A stretch of DNA of 64,000 bases from Tubiluchus corallicola (GCA_030141605.1 JAQGDQ010000017.1:765001-829000), one strand, 5' to 3'. Numbered from the stretch's first letter, positions 1 through 15,641 are shown. Program-made: numbers and translations. Notes: generated from the letters alone by a model not told the origin.

Positions 1-2598
1 GCGTTTTTCTCTGATGACGTTGTGTTGCTAAGTCAACTGTTGCTGCGCTTTTAAATTTAATTAAATATTGTGACAATTTGCATTTTTAATTCGGTTTAAT
101 TTAAATGCAGCCACAATTTGCATTTAAATCAACTAATGATATTTATTCCAGACAGAGTGAAAATAGAGAGCAACTATGCTAACCATTATATCTCTCAGGC
201 AGGTTGATTTTTCAAACAGAAATTTTCACTAAAAGCCGCTAATGGCCTTCAAATTTGGAATCATGGTCCACACTGTATCAAAACATAGTACGAGATCAAT
301 CACATCATTTGATCATCGCCATTAGACAACGATACTATACATGCGCAGTATCATTATCCATATCATGATATTTCTTTCTGGTCGTTGTTTATTTTTATTT
401 CTACATTTCTTCCCACTTTGTCTTTTGGACTTGTTTTTACATAATCTTGTCATAATTGGCGAATTTAATTTGAAAAATTATGAAAATATTATTCTAAGAA
501 ACTATTAACAGAAAGCAAATATTTTCATAAATTTGTGACCTTTTGTTTTCTTATAATAATTAAATTAAACACTTTTTACGTTGTGATCTAATTTGTCCAG
601 CTTCATTAATTATCGTGTTAATTATTAAAAATTTTGGGGACGATAGACAAAAACAATTCAGTTTTCTTCAGTATCTGGTATTTACAAAGAAAAATAATTC
701 TTAATTATGTGCATAGCCATGACAGTTAAATAGCGCTAAACCTGGTTGATAAATAAATGGATGACCACCATGAAAATGGCTTTTGTTAGTTTCATTTGCT
801 TTACTGCTTCCAGATATTTATCTCACTGGTAAAGGATGGAGGATTGTCTCATTTCAAACAGGAAGGTGCCCAAGTCTCAACTCATCTCGGAGAACTGTTA
901 CCCTTGGCAGATAGTAAAGTTCAAGTCCTGCCACAAAGGTCAAAATTAGAAGCACGTTCTGTCGTTAAAGATTAGAACAAGTCACTCAGTATGTTGGGTT
1001 TATTTTACAGTTATCACTTAGACTTAGAAAAATATAACAAAGAAATTTGCAAAGAACTGCCTATAAAACATAAACTCAAAATACACTACGTCTGAATAGA
1101 AATTTTCAGGCAGGTTGTTGCTGTCATTCACTTGACAATCATGACGTAACTGGCGGACGTCACTTCGTGAATTTTCGTAAGCGCATCGTGGCTTGCGGTA
1201 AGCGTGCGCTACTAAAACTAATTCAAACTTCTGCAGTTTACTGTTCACGCAAAAATATTTCAACATTAGCTATCTATTTTGCAAAAACTTATTATACTTT
1301 TGATGAAGATTGAGAGTGCGCTACTTTTCTTCCAGAAAAATGACGACATTAGAAGAAGAATGGGCATTGAAAATGGGAGCGCCCAAGCATGAAGCGCTCG
1401 CGACTTTAAAGCGATTTTACTAGCTACACGAGGCACTTATTGTAGTTTTATTACTAAATCCTTCTAACGTTTGAACAGTGAAATAAGCTCAACCCCCCAG
1501 AAGACTTGGCCTTTCCTTTAAATGCTAGGTGTCAATGTGCAATATGTCAGGTTGTATGATAAAAAAAACTATGAACCAAATTATGAGCAATGTTTACTAA
1601 TATTTCAATTGTGCTAGCTTGATTCACCGAGTTAAGTGTTGAACGGGAAGAAACCGTAATGTTAAACTACGTCCACACAAAATTTTCCACACAAAGTTTA
1701 TAAGTTTACCTGCTCGAAAGACGTCTGTAACTAGAAAAGAAGATTCTTAATAATTTAAAGTATTAAGACTTATGTAGCTAGAAAGGAAAATTCTTAGTAA
1801 TTTGAAGTGTTCAGATCACCTGACAAAATGTCACTGACTCACCTTTCCAGTGTGCACCACTGACACACCAAAAAAACATATTATTAATATTATTGACAAG
1901 ATAAAACTATTTACATTTTTGCTTAGTTAGTGAAGTGTGCGCTGATTATTTTTTCCGACTTTACGTACGCACTGTTATCTAAACTTGTTTCGAACGACCT
2001 ATCGTTAAAATGGCTGAGTTTAACGGTCTTTGCAGGAGATTAAATTTACAAGCTTTATACAGCGTTGCTATTAACATAAGCTCTGTGAAGAATAAGATTG
2101 TACGAAGGTGATGCTAAATTTCAAGACGATTTTTTAGATTTATGTAAGTAAAGCGCTTTCTTGTGCTTTAAGCGTCCAGTACAAAGTTACAATAATTATT
2201 TTATGAGCAGAAAAAGTCAACTTAAGAATAATCTAGCTACTGGAATTGTGTGGTAGAGAAACACACATGAAACTGCTTTCGTTTTTTATCTAAAATGCTA
2301 TCTGTTGTCAGAAATTTTTATACTGTATAGTGTATAATACTGTTCATCGATCATATTTCTTAAAATACTGTTCCAGGCAAATCACAAGTTTTTAGGTGTC
2401 TTGGGTGTTAGCCCCAGTCAATGACAAGCATTGACCCTGGCTTCAAAATCATTTATCTTATGCCAGCAGCTGCTTTGTTACATCATGTGCCAGAGACTGT
2501 AGAGTGGTCGCAGTGGGGCAGTGCAAATATCACAATCTCTAAAATTAATATTGAGCACTGCAACGCCATTTATCGATATTACTGAGTTTTTACGGAAC
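1..2598. other. intergenic region, no gene recognised
   Basis: AT-rich DNA without a convincing exon. The only long reading frame (1024-1266, minus) has no recognisable domain and biased low-complexity composition. The right end would hold the 3' UTR of the minus-strand receptor gene, but I see no clear AATAAA on that strand close to its stop codon. Nothing else is identifiable by eye. Confidence 0.6.
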
Positions 2599-3714
2599 TT
2601 ATTCGGGGGTTGTTTCTAGAAGTCCCCTCAGACGTCGTTCTGGCGCACTAGTTCGACACAATAAATCCACTACGGCACCACGGAATATCCGACAGGTGGT
2701 AACGTAAATAACCGGGTTGACGGCGACGTACAAATACGTACACCAAGTGGAGAACGTCACATACCACTGCTGCATAGTTTGCTTAGTCTCAAACATGTAC
2801 CAGTAAGCCATGATTAGATACGGAAACCACAAAACCACAAAGGCAAAATGAATCGCGAAGCACAATCGCGTACACTTCTCGTTTTGTGCAATGTTGATCA
2901 AATCAAGATTTAGTGGCCCGGTGTGTCGATGGCCCACGCGGCCATGAACGGCCTGCAGCGGCATCCGGTTGGCCCCCGGTCGAATGTGACGCATGGCATG
3001 AGTCACAATCATGCCTGGCCCGAAGAAGGTCCAGTTGTCGCTGACGGCCGGTTGGTATAGTACTGGTCGCATGCGACGCCGACTCCTCATCAGGGCGAAA
3101 ATGCGAAGGAAGATGACACCAGTGACCATGATCATGATGGTGAAGATCAAAGTGAATCCCAGCGTGTCGTTCATTCGGTAATAGTTGTGCTGAAATGTAC
3201 ACTGGCCCTCTTGTGGTACATATCGGTACTTGCCCAATCCGAAGATGGGAGGAAAAGCCATCATGAAGGCCAAGCCCCAAGACAACAACATGATGGCCAA
3301 ACAGGTCAAACCGCGGATCTTGCGGATATGAAACCGGTTGTACACCACAGCCAGGTACCGGTCAATGGCTAAGATGAGAATGATGAAGACGCCATTGAAA
3401 GTGAACAGAACGTTGAGGAAAGCGACGATCTTGCAGACCTCTTCCATTCCATGCGTGAAGGTCACTAAACGCATCAGGGAGGCAAAGACGAAGGTGTGGC
3501 ACAGCAGCACTCGGAGACAGTCATTGATGCTCAAGTTGATCAGGTAGTAATATGGCGCCCGATGCAACTTCTTTTCCTTCACCACAGCAACAACGGCGAC
3601 CACGTGTGCACATAAAGAGATCAGGATGATGATTCCTATGGCAACAGCTTTCAGCGAGAAATTTGACTGCTCTGGGATTTGTGCGCTAACAAGTGGCGTG
3701 GAATCGTCAGCCAT
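2599..3714 (-). CDS. SREB-type orphan G protein-coupled receptor (GPR27/GPR85/GPR173-like)
   Basis: A 371-residue, single-exon, class A seven-helix receptor expected in the plasma membrane. Predicted helices lie at about 22-46, 56-80, 93-116, 138-158, 185-207, 283-305 and 315-338. The extracellular N-terminus has one NFS glycosylation sequon at 18-20. C94 and C172 are placed for the TM3-ECL2 disulfide. The family call rests on blocks that I recall as typical of SREB receptors: LHRAPYYYLINL after TM1, CKIVAFL entering TM3, MAFPP at the end of TM4, QCTFQH in ECL2 and SDNWTFFGPG in the third loop. Unlike the vertebrate SREBs as I remember them, it carries a canonical DRY (118-120) and NPVIY (333-337); TM6 has LWFP. 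The start ATG at 3712-3714 sits in a good context (AAG before, G after). The ligand is unknown. An additional 5' non-coding exon cannot be excluded. Confidence 0.88.
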   Translation of the reverse strand: MADDSTPLVSAQIPEQSNFSLKAVAIGIIILISLCAHVVAVVAVVKEKKLHRAPYYYLINLSINDCLRVLLCHTFVFASLMRLVTFTHGMEEVCKIVAFLNVLFTFNGVFIILILAIDRYLAVVYNRFHIRKIRGLTCLAIMLLSWGLAFMMAFPPIFGLGKYRYVPQEGQCTFQHNYYRMNDTLGFTLIFTIMIMVTGVIFLRIFALMRSRRRMRPVLYQPAVSDNWTFFGPGMIVTHAMRHIRPGANRMPLQAVHGRVGHRHTGPLNLDLINIAQNEKCTRLCFAIHFAFVVLWFPYLIMAYWYMFETKQTMQQWYVTFSTWCTYLYVAVNPVIYVTTCRIFRGAVVDLLCRTSAPERRLRGLLETTPE

Positions 3715-6700
3715 CTTTCAGGTTCGTGTCTACACGCACAGGAAATGTGCGTATCCTAACGATTTTTCGCGCTGCTGATGCTGCCTACACTCCTCAGATA
3801 AATGAGATGCACGTGTCGGGAAAAACGAGACGACTTCGGGGAATCGGCTTGCGCGTTTCTGCTGCCTGAAGACAAAGGACATAATTGTATTTGCTTACAC
3901 AACAAATGCACAAAAAATAACAACGTTTTCATAATTTATACGAAAAGTTATACGTTACGGGAAATTAGCCTTGGTTTTAACAGCATTGCAACTCCGCAAA
4001 CACCACGTGTTAGTCTTCCGATAGCTTATGATTAGGAATCAATTTTGGTTTAGATTTAACTTATACCGAGCTAAATTACCTCGCATATATATGCTACTAT
4101 TGTCAATGGGAATAACAGATCCCATCGCCCTAATTTACCTATGTACAATATACGTTTTTTTTGCAGATTATTGAAATATTAAAAATTGATAAACTAACTA
4201 AAACATTTATTCTTTTGTCTAGTTCTGGTATTTTTAGTTTTAAATGCAATCCTTTGTCGTAGTTACATTAATTTTAGGTTAACTAGAATATACTGCGGGC
4301 TATTACAATTTCGTTTTTATTTTTCATTTCGTTTTATGAAAACAAAAATTCAAAAGTAATTCAACAGCAACCAATAGACTTAATGACTACTCTGCCACAG
4401 TTGTTGTTATCATTACTGCTGTTACTGTTATTGCTTTACTGTTGTTGTTGTTGCCGCTGATGTAAGTGATGTTGCTGTTGTTCGTGTAATCAACAAACTT
4501 TGACACTCTTAGTTCATTTTAAGTGAAATTTGACTATGATCCCTGTGACAAAACACAATTTTGGGAGACAAATGATTAGCCAAGGGCATCAGTTCACGTC
4601 ACTCTTAACGATACGTGTTTTCTAATTAAATTTATCTGTTATGAAGAAAACAGCCCCAAAATTTCACGAATTATCAGCACATTGCACAAACCCTCGGGGA
4701 TTTGGTTGCTGTAACAGTTGCAGTTTTTCCACACTGATTTATTTATGTCATTTCTAACATGTGATTTGTTTAAAAGACACGTTTGCAAACAGTAAACACA
4801 TGAAGCTCATCTCCTACACAGTCGTCTAAACAATTTTGAACTCAGCGGGTTCATCGGGCAGTACGGGTTGCTTCACCTCAAACAGAAATAAAGACACTTG
4901 GAAAAGGTCAACGCAAGCACACTGGTACTAATGGTGATAATGTAATCCTCATCACTGTATTGCTTATTTATATTTATGTAAACTTATTTGCTTACCTGTC
5001 TACCTGTCTGTCTACTTGACTACCCCGTTTTGCCTTTTGTTGCGTCATTACTTGATAATTACAGCTTACTCACGTCACGAAAACTTAAGGCCGTTTTTAC
5101 TCCATTGCCCTTTAATTATTACATGTCTAAAATTTGATATAACTATATACGTATCTTGAGTGTGTTACAAACCCACAATTATTTAAATTTTCATAACATC
5201 CTCGAAAGGCAGGAAAGGTGAAAAAGCTAAGACACAGCTTGCATTTGAACAAGGGCCTCCTACATACAAGTTTATGCACCCCTTATACACACTAGGTTAT
5301 TAATAGGAATCTTGATATTAAGATCATAACAATTATATGTCTTGATTCTTAACTGGTCTGAGATTATAGGATAAACCTGTAGTATATGGCTTTCGTGAAA
5401 TTATGCACAAATGGATTGGTGTTTTAATATTACCATTGCAAAATTCTATAAATTTATTATAAAAAAAATGAGTAATACGTACCAATTATAATACCCGTGC
5501 GTCAAAACGTATCATATTATAACCCACAATAATTATGTCAATAATAACTTAACATGCTTTAACTATGCTTCAAGATGAAAATAGGATAAAAATCTTATTC
5601 CCATCAGATAATTTTTTATGCAAAATTAAAAATCACGTAAAAACTGCTGGATACGCGTGAAGAAATCTCTAATGTGTCGTAGCAATAGCAAGCACGTCAC
5701 AGAAAAGCCATAGATTTTAGCTTGAATCTTAGCAACTGTTTATATGCAGTTACAACGTAACATCTTGATGTGAAGGCTTCAGACTTCTATTGATCTTCAC
5801 ACGCTGTTATTGGCGGCTTCTACAGCAAGTTAAATCAGCTGTGCGGCGAGCATGCGCAGTAAATTGCACCGATCTGGTAAGATACATGTACGCAGATTGG
5901 GTAGACAGATATTTTTGATTAATGCTGATATTAAAATTGAAAGAAAACATTAATACAATGATTTTTCGTTTAGTGATTATTAACACTTCGTGTTTCAAAA
6001 AAACTGAATTACTCGAAACAGGTTGATTTTTCAGTTATTCTTGAACCAGAAAAAGTGCGACATCAATTTTTGCCGATTGAGCTTCAGAGCCTTGCTTGCG
6101 TTGTAATTATTTGCGACGCGAATTACGCACGTTAAAGATTGATAGAAATTTATGGCTTTATTTAATAGTCACTGGTATGAGTCAGTGATTAGAGGGGTCC
6201 CTCTAAGGCTCTTAGTATGACACTTTGCCAAGTAATGCGCTATGTTAAAACATATTGGCCCGTACAAATAAAATTTAGTATATGATTTTGTTGCGATTTT
6301 TCGCTTTTATCCATCTGGCAATTGTCTGTATTTAGCAGCGTACAAAAGAACCTACGTTTATCAGCGCCTTTGTTGATTAGTATAATTTACACAATTGAAA
6401 ATTCATGTGTCAGGGCGTCCTCGCAAAATTCCTGAGCATTTCAGCACGTATTAATTTACGTTTTTACAGAATGGTATCCTTGCTGTAACCTAATGTCACT
6501 GTCTATTATAAGTATTTACCTTTCACAGTCACTCATCAATGTTTAGCCCATGCAACCAGTTAATGGTGACCTCTTGTTTGTTGATGATGTTATTTATATG
6601 AGCTATTTTTGATAAATTCTTTAACAACAATGATAATACTACTTCCGAGGGATTGAAGGGAAGTATACTGATACTTTGCTATTTGATACTCACACTATTT

Positions 6701-7604
6701 ATCACGTTGCTACAGTAAAGTAAAGTAATAACTTTGCATTCTTTGTGCTGTCTGACCTGCGGGCTCTGGCTTTCAGTTTTCAAATACAATTTGGCATGCA
6801 CACTACAAGCCAGAATTTAGAATTTAACAGTAGTGCCAATTTAAATTGTATATAGTTGTGGCAAGATCACAATGTCATTCATTATCAATACTGTGCTTTT
6901 CTTTGTATGGACAATGATACAATTCCTCAGTGATACTTCGTTGTAAATTGAGTAAGTTTGTCTTACAATTTATAATAAATAGCCATTACATGTAGGAAGT
7001 TCAGAAAATTTATGTGACACAGGGACATGGTGTCTCGAAACAAAACACCATTTCCTTCCTGCAAGCCGGGAAAGGCCAATAAGCCGGAAGCAGGAATATA
7101 AACAAAGAAGTAGTAGGTTCTTTTCAAAGAAGCAGTGCGAAATTGGCCCGGATATAAAAGTTATCCAATTTTCATCCCCAGAATCATCATATTTAACGTT
7201 GTTGTTTTTTTAATGATAGAAGTTCTGCAAAGTAGAGCAATACTGTGCCAGTGTTCTAGTATGAGATGTTATGTTGTAGAGTTGTGGCATATTACTACCC
7301 ATTTTTGCATTTTAAAATAAACGGTCTAAAATTTTCAAGATCCAATACCTTTTTAATGTGTCAGGTCTTTCAGGCTAGACTATCTTTGTGTTTTTTATTT
7401 TTGAATGCTTCAATGTACCAGACTATAATAACACTTGTGCCGTATGTGAATAAAATGTAGAAGAGATAAATCTACACATATTTGAGATACGCTGCAATCA
7501 TGGTCTCTCATAGTTCTGTTGCATAACAGATGTCAACAACATAAAACTACCTTCGAAACACCGCCACCAACACCAACACCATAGCTGCCATCACTACTAT
7601 CACG
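3715..7604. other. intergenic region, promoter side of the GPCR gene
   Basis: No supported coding exon. A short TTG/CTG-rich stretch lies near 4400-4480. The minus-strand receptor's promoter and 5' UTR should lie just right of 3714, but no TATA box or other element is distinctive enough to call. Other short reading frames (3802-4035, 5807-5998, 7135-7460) lack any recognisable motif. Confidence 0.55.
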
Positions 7605-7715
7605 ATCACCACCACCCACCATCATCATCATCATCACCATCATCATCATCGTCGTCGTCGTCGTCATCATCATCATCATCATCATCATTATCTCTCTTTC
7701 TCTCTCTCCCTCCCT

Positions 7716-7787
<72 letters not shown>

Positions 7788-7788
7788 G
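7605..7788. repeat. compound microsatellite (ATC)n, (GTC)n, (CT)n
   Basis: Starts as CCACC/ATC trinucleotides, changes to GTC and back to ATC, then becomes a long CT dinucleotide run with a few T, CC and TAA interruptions. It directly abuts the LINE fragment that follows. The Arg-Glu and Leu-Ser reading frames across it are artefacts of the repeat. Confidence 0.95.
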
Positions 7789-9150
<1,362 letters not shown>

Positions 9151-9154
9151 GGAC

Positions 9155-9375
9155 ATTTTAATGTGTTTTTGCTGTTGCTGCTGTTGTTGCTGTTTGTTGT
9201 TGTTGTTGTTGTTGCTGCTGCTGCTGTTGCTGTTGCAGTTGTTGTTGATGTTGCTGTTGCTTCTGATGTCGTCACGTTGTTGTGCAGTTGTTGATCTCGT
9301 CATTGTCGTCATCATTGTTGTTGTGCAGTTATTGTCGTTAACGTCGCCGTCGGCGTCACTGTTGTTGATATTGTG
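9155..9375. repeat. trinucleotide-rich tract (TTG/CTG)n
   Basis: Imperfect TTG/CTG/GTC repeats. They generate poly-Leu/poly-Cys frames on one strand and Asn/Gln frames on the other, with no sign of selection for protein. Confidence 0.85.
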
Positions 9376-9570
9376 TTATTGTATGCTCCTAAGCCAAAAT
9401 CTGTAAGACAATATTTGTGGAACATATGTTTAGTGCTTGAATAAAAGTAATTGTAATACAAGAGTTAAACGTATTTTGGCCTAAAATTCGTATAAAATGT
9501 GTAGGCGGTCAGAGACTTCTTCATTTTTTGAATATCATTTTTTGAATATGCAGGGTGGTGTAAAATGTTA

Positions 9571-9644
9571 CGTCCCTGGGTGGGCTCGAACCACCAACCT
9601 TTAGATTAACAGTCTAACGCGCTAGCCGATTGCGCCACAGAGAC
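9571..9644 (-). tRNA. tRNA-Asn (anticodon GTT)
   Basis: A 74-nt cloverleaf on the minus strand. The acceptor stem GTCTCTG pairs with CAGGGAC (one G-U), the discriminator is G, the anticodon stem TTAGA/TCTAA is fully paired around loop CTGTTAA (anticodon GTT), and the T-loop/B-box reads GGTTCGAGCCC. There is no intron. A Pol III T4 terminator lies about 6 nt past the 3' end on the minus strand. It is identical to the second copy at 13358-13431. Confidence 0.95.
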
Positions 9645-9679
9645 CTGTACGGTTGACATATTTTAAAATATAGCAAGTA

Positions 9680-9990
9680 AAAATTTATTGACCAGTTTTC
9701 ACTTTGACAAACTGCTTCGTGGAAAATCCTGACATTTTAGTTTGTGAAACGAAACTTTGAAAACGTTCATAAACAGAAAGACACGAGAGAACAAGACTGG
9801 CAAAGCAAAAGAAAGAATAAAGCAGCTGCAGAAAATACGAAAGAAGGAATAGAAGACGAGGAAGATGAAGGGAAAAGAAAAAATAAGCGTCATAAATAAA
9901 AAGGGTGACAAATAAAAAAAGTGAGAAGCTTAAGAACACAAAACTGCGAAGAAGATAAAAATGAAAGGGGAGAAACTTGGAAAACGGACA
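9680..9990. other. purine-rich spacer
   Basis: GAA/AAG-rich DNA leading into the 48-bp GAT-type array. The reading frames here are low-complexity. No gene supported. Confidence 0.5.
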
Positions 9991-10074
9991 AAAACTGCTG
10001 CTGTTGTTGTCATCATGTCCATCGTGGTTTGTTGTTGCCAATGCTGCTGATTGTGGTGGTCGTAGTAGTGATAA

Positions 10075-10350
10075 TTATGGCTACGTTGGTAGCGATAATG
10101 ATGATGATGGTGGTGGTGATAATAATGGATCCGTTGGTAGCGATAATGATGATGATGGCGGTGGTGATAATAATGGTTACGTTGGTAGCGATAATGATGA
10201 TGATGCCGGTGGTGGCAATGATGGTTACGTTAGTAGCAACAATGATGATGGTGGTGGTGATATTGATGGTTACTTTAGTAGGGATATTGATGGTTACGTT
10301 AGTAGCAACAATGATGATGGCGATGGTGATAATGATGGTTACGTCATAGC
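10075..10350. repeat. 48-bp minisatellite, GAT-rich, about 5 units
   Basis: Repeating unit begins GTTGGTAGCGATAATGATGA; the AGCGAT landmark recurs at 10091, 10139 and 10187, i.e. every 48 bp, with more diverged units to the right. Because 48 is a multiple of three, two overlapping reading frames stay open (Asp/Gly/Asn-rich in one, Met/Val/Ile-rich in the other). I treat both as artefacts. Confidence 0.85.
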
Positions 10351-10399
10351 GATAATGATGATGATGCCGCTGATAATAATTTAAATAACAATGATGTCG

Positions 10400-11270
10400 A
10401 TGACGATGGCAATGTCAACGATATGACGAAGACGACGGTGACGGCTGTAATGACTACATCGATAATTAAAATAGAGCACGCCACATAACTGCATGTTCTA
10501 TAGACGCTGGCAAGGGTACAGCTGACTAACACATTTACCTACAGACATCTGGCTCATACCATGTGGCTGTAGGTGGCTGTTTCTTTATTCCAGTTTATCA
10601 AGGAGTTTTTAATTTGCAAAACAAAACACGAGTATCAAAAATTAGTTTGCCTTGAATTTCTAAGATGCGAAACATCGATTTCTTCCAACTCCGTCACAAC
10701 GCCAATCAAACCTTGTAGAGCTGCGTCGTAATTTGATTAGGAAACTATAGGCATCTCATCAAAGAGCTCATCAAGCAGCTAGCACAGCAGCACAGCTGTA
10801 ATGTGGGAGGCTTCACGTGGTTGCTGCTTGTTTGTGTGTTCAGCGTGGGTAATTTGTGCCTCTTTGTAATGGGAAACCAAGACCGTTTGGGATGAGATAA
10901 TGACCTGTCTGACCTACCACATGTAGGAGAGGCGGTAAAGCAGGCCGTCCACATTAACTTCCACTAACTTTAGTAGTTTAACTCAAAGCGTAGCAAAGGT
11001 CAATAGGTTTTTCTAGCTTTTACAGTATTAGTTTACTGAAACCACTAAGCTGAAGTCTAGAAGCAGTAAATGGCTACTTCCCTGATTTTGCATCGAAAAG
11101 TTAACACGCGGCTCTGACAAGTTTATCTAATTTTTTATTGTGTCTGGGTGATCTGTTTCATGATGTCATAAATTAACAGAATCGGACATGATTTGTCTCA
11201 TGTTTTGCACAGAAGGCTGAGCTGGACATAGGCCTAGGCCAGGTGTGAGATCTAGAATCCATTTTAAACA
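10400..11270. other. intergenic spacer, nothing recognised
   Basis: No exon, RNA gene or clear repeat seen in this span. Confidence 0.5.
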
Positions 11271-11271
11271 C

Positions 11272-11640
11272 GTCACTAATGCTGTATAACTAAGTGTTGT
11301 AACTAAAGTTGTATAGCAACCACTAAAAGTGCATTGCAACTGCAAACAATGTTATAAACATACGTATATGTCGTCTATAAGTTGTCTTGTTTCGTTGTTC
11401 ATGTGTTTAGAGTTTGTGTGCTGGTATTGCTACGTGTTTTCTATTAAAATAAATGTTGATATTTATTTCTATATCTGTTTCAAAAAAGCACTGTCAACAA
11501 GTTTGTAGGTGAGCCACTCTTGTTTTTCATTTTTTATAACAAACCATACCAAAAAACATAATGATACGAGGACTCACTAAGGTCAAATAAATTTGTTTAA
11601 GCATTTTTAAATCTATTGTGCGCAATGTGGCCTGAAAACA

Positions 11641-11683
<43 letters not shown>

Positions 11684-11730
11684 CCACCATCATCATCGTC
11701 ATCATCATCATCATCAACATCATCATCACC
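11272..11730 (+). repeat. dispersed repeat copy 1 with (ATC)n-type 3' tail
   Basis: About 370 bp is strongly similar to 19899-20283, including GTTGTAACTAAAGTTGTATA, the ATGTCGTCTATAA block and CATACCAAAAAACATAATGA. Both copies run straight into an ATC-trinucleotide tract (here about 11642-11730), after which similarity stops. A microsatellite at the same end of both copies suggests a retroposed element with a simple-repeat tail. No coding capacity seen. Confidence 0.85.
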
Positions 11731-11839
11731 ATCATCTATTTTCAACGTGATATATCAGTGTGATCACTATGGAAAACGTCAGCACAACAATTAAAAATAA
11801 AAGTGAAAACTTTTAAAACCGGTTTATGTAGTATTTAAC

Positions 11840-11910
11840 GTGTATTGCTTTGCCAATGTACAATGTATGTATTTGTGCAAATAAAACTGAATTGAATTGA
11901 ATTATTTATT
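11840..11910 (+). repeat. probable LINE 3' tail with (TGAAT)n end
   Basis: AATAAAACTGAATTGAATTG looks like the 3' terminus of a CR1/RTE-type LINE, which often ends in short tandem units. No coding remnant is evident just upstream, so this would be a heavily 5'-truncated copy. Confidence 0.4.
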
Positions 11911-13066
<1,156 letters not shown>

Positions 13067-13357
13067 AAAGCTACTATTACTATTTTTTGCAAACGGTACT
13101 ATGAAAATGTTACGATACCATCTACACAACACAACAGTAATTACAAAACTATAAATTTTGAAACGAGAGTACAACCATAAAATTTGTGTAGTGCGAGTAA
13201 ATTTTAGATGATAACCTAGCTCACAGAGAAGATAAGCTGTGAAGAAAATATATTTTGATATTGATCTTTAGGCGTTTTCATATGGTTGTAATAATAACTT
13301 TATTTCGGTGTTTTCATATCGAATTTAATTTTGAATGTTTCGATATGTAAAAGGTAT

Positions 13358-13431
13358 CGTCCCTGGGTGGGCTCGAACCACCAACCTTTAGATTAACAGT
13401 CTAACGCGCTAGCCGATTGCGCCACAGAGAC
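13358..13431 (-). tRNA. tRNA-Asn (anticodon GTT), second copy
   Basis: Identical over 74 nt to the copy at 9571-9644: same acceptor stem, same CTGTTAA anticodon loop, same B-box. A T4 terminator follows on the minus strand (AAAA at 13349-13352 on the plus strand). The flanks are unrelated to those of the first copy, apart from the terminator, so this looks like a dispersed functional pair rather than a recent block duplication. Confidence 0.95.
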
Positions 13432-15518
13432 TGATATATCACGCGTGCCGTTAACTACACTCTCATCGCTGTCTCTACGTGAGCTGCAAACAAATCAATA
13501 CGTGCAAGCGGAGAGTCGGAACGTGTAGCTTGTTACACCGGCTATGCAGCTTAAACTGGTGCAGTTCATCAGGGGTTAACGCACTAAGCGCTATAGCGCT
13601 CATAATTATAGCTGTAATAAATTATTACCTACGTCTAGAAATAGGATGCATACAGACTCCAAGACTAAAGAAAAGAACAACTGATTAAAGTTACTGATAA
13701 GACAGACCTATCACAAATAACAGTGGTGCTAAAATCAATGCTAGGTCAGCTTGCTTAGCCATAAAAATTGCCTAGCATAAAGAATGTAGACTTTAGTATT
13801 TATAGAAAAATTGAAGACATTGGCTTGCCAGTACCACTTCCGAATAAAAATGTCAAAGAAAATGAAATCAGGTATGTATAATAAAATAAAGTCAAGGTAG
13901 GGGGCTGGACAGTGAAGATAAAAAGTAGAACATTGAGATTGATAGGAATCGATTGACAGCTAAAATTACCACTCAAAGAAGCACTGAAGAAAAAATTGAA
14001 ACCGCAAGGAGAATAGCTGCTGACTTGCCTTAATTTCATCTTGTCAACGCAGCATTAGATTTCAAAAATACAAAGATATATGAGGTTGCAGGTGATAGGA
14101 TAGCGTGGACTAAGTGGTTGCAAGGGTCACGTCAGAGGACGTGTGCTGCCACAAATGAATGATGAATGAAAGATAAACAAGCTTTCGTTATTTCAACAGT
14201 GACTTTTTTACCATATATCCGGAATGAGGAACACGTTATTGCATAAAAATTAAAAATCACGTTAGGTTGTTTTCAATGCACCTGATCAGCATACCTGAGT
14301 GATGTGTTACTACATTTTAGCCCATAGTGGGTACGCAACAGCGCATGACGCATTCCTGAAGTCTGGTAAACGCCGCTGTACATGTCAATGTTTACACTGA
14401 GAATTTGCCTTGAAAAATTCGGCTTTGCACCAGTACTTTTTGAATTAATTAATTGCGAATCAGTTAGAAAATGAATCTAAAGAAGGTGTAAAACCCAGAA
14501 ACTGCAAAGACTTGGGTAAAAGAGCATTGGGCACGAATAATAACATAACAGATGGAGGACAAGTTCTGGTGTGTAGCAAGCGACCTTGAGTAGAAAATTG
14601 AAGGTCGAAAGTCAATTACAACTTCGAATCTATACGCTAAGGATCAAAAAATAACCTCCAGACAGAAACCGACTTTCTTGCTGCAGTGGCTTACCTTCAC
14701 AGCTCAGTTTACAGATAAGAAAGCTGCTTGAAATTTGATTGTTAACTAGTTTACAGTATCGCATGGAAGAAGTGGATGGGTGACCTTATGCAATGGTTCA
14801 AAAACGCTGAAAGCTTAACAAGTGTAGGCCTAATAAAAAAAACAACGAAGCTTAAGTAACTTATTATAAAGACCAGAGTGCATAAATGTAAACAATTAAA
14901 ATGCAAGTTTAGGGCAGTTTAAGAATCGGAATCCAAGAAAGATCGTAGGTCCGAAGAATTACAGTTTTTCCAGAAATATGGTCTGTCAAGCATTACCTGC
15001 ATCACTGTCCTTTAACAGTTATGTGAGTTTTCTTACGTGGAAACGCCTACCGTGTATCATTTATTAAAAAATGTAAACTTTTCGTGAATCACTCGGTGCT
15101 AGAACTCATCTCATCTGGACAACATGTGAAGGCTTTTAAACACGATGATTTTGTTATTTAGCCTTGTTCAGAAAGAGCGAGTTTAGCCTTGCAAGACTTG
15201 GGGGGCAGTGTGTGTGTCATTATGAGATGAGTGTACGTGAAAGATATTCTGACTTGGATTACAACTCAACGTCTGCCTGTCTTTTGCTTGATTTTTATAA
15301 ATTACTATCGAAGAAAGAGAAAGCAAGTAGATAGAGTGAATAGCTAGATCACTGTCTATTTAAAAGCCTGCCTAATAATATACCTCATCGATCGAGCTTT
15401 CCTCCCGAGTTTCCTCCCTAACGTTCGCAATTTTCTAATCATAAATTTACTTTATAATCACTTACAAAGCACGTTAGTAGCTGAGTTATCAATTATGAAA
15501 GAAGTGAAGAAGTGTGAG

Positions 15519-15519
<1 letters not shown>
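13432..15519. other. intergenic region with one SINE-like relic
   Basis: No gene recognised. A short stretch near 14105-14170, containing GGTTGCAAGGGTCACGTCAG, resembles a stretch at 48050-48120 in a KDM5 intron and may be a piece of a dispersed SINE-like element. Other short reading frames here have no recognisable motif. Confidence 0.5.
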
Positions 15520-15593
<74 letters not shown>

Positions 15594-15600
15594 AAGAGAA

Positions 15601-15641
<41 letters not shown>

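Noticed and set aside
2903-3280. 125-codon minus-strand frame overlapping the GPCR
   Set aside because: Shadow frame of the receptor gene; no family resemblance of its own.
9921-10384. Two overlapping frames of 135-142 codons rich in Asp/Gly or Met/Val
   Set aside because: Produced by the 48-bp GAT-rich minisatellite; composition is repetitive in both frames.
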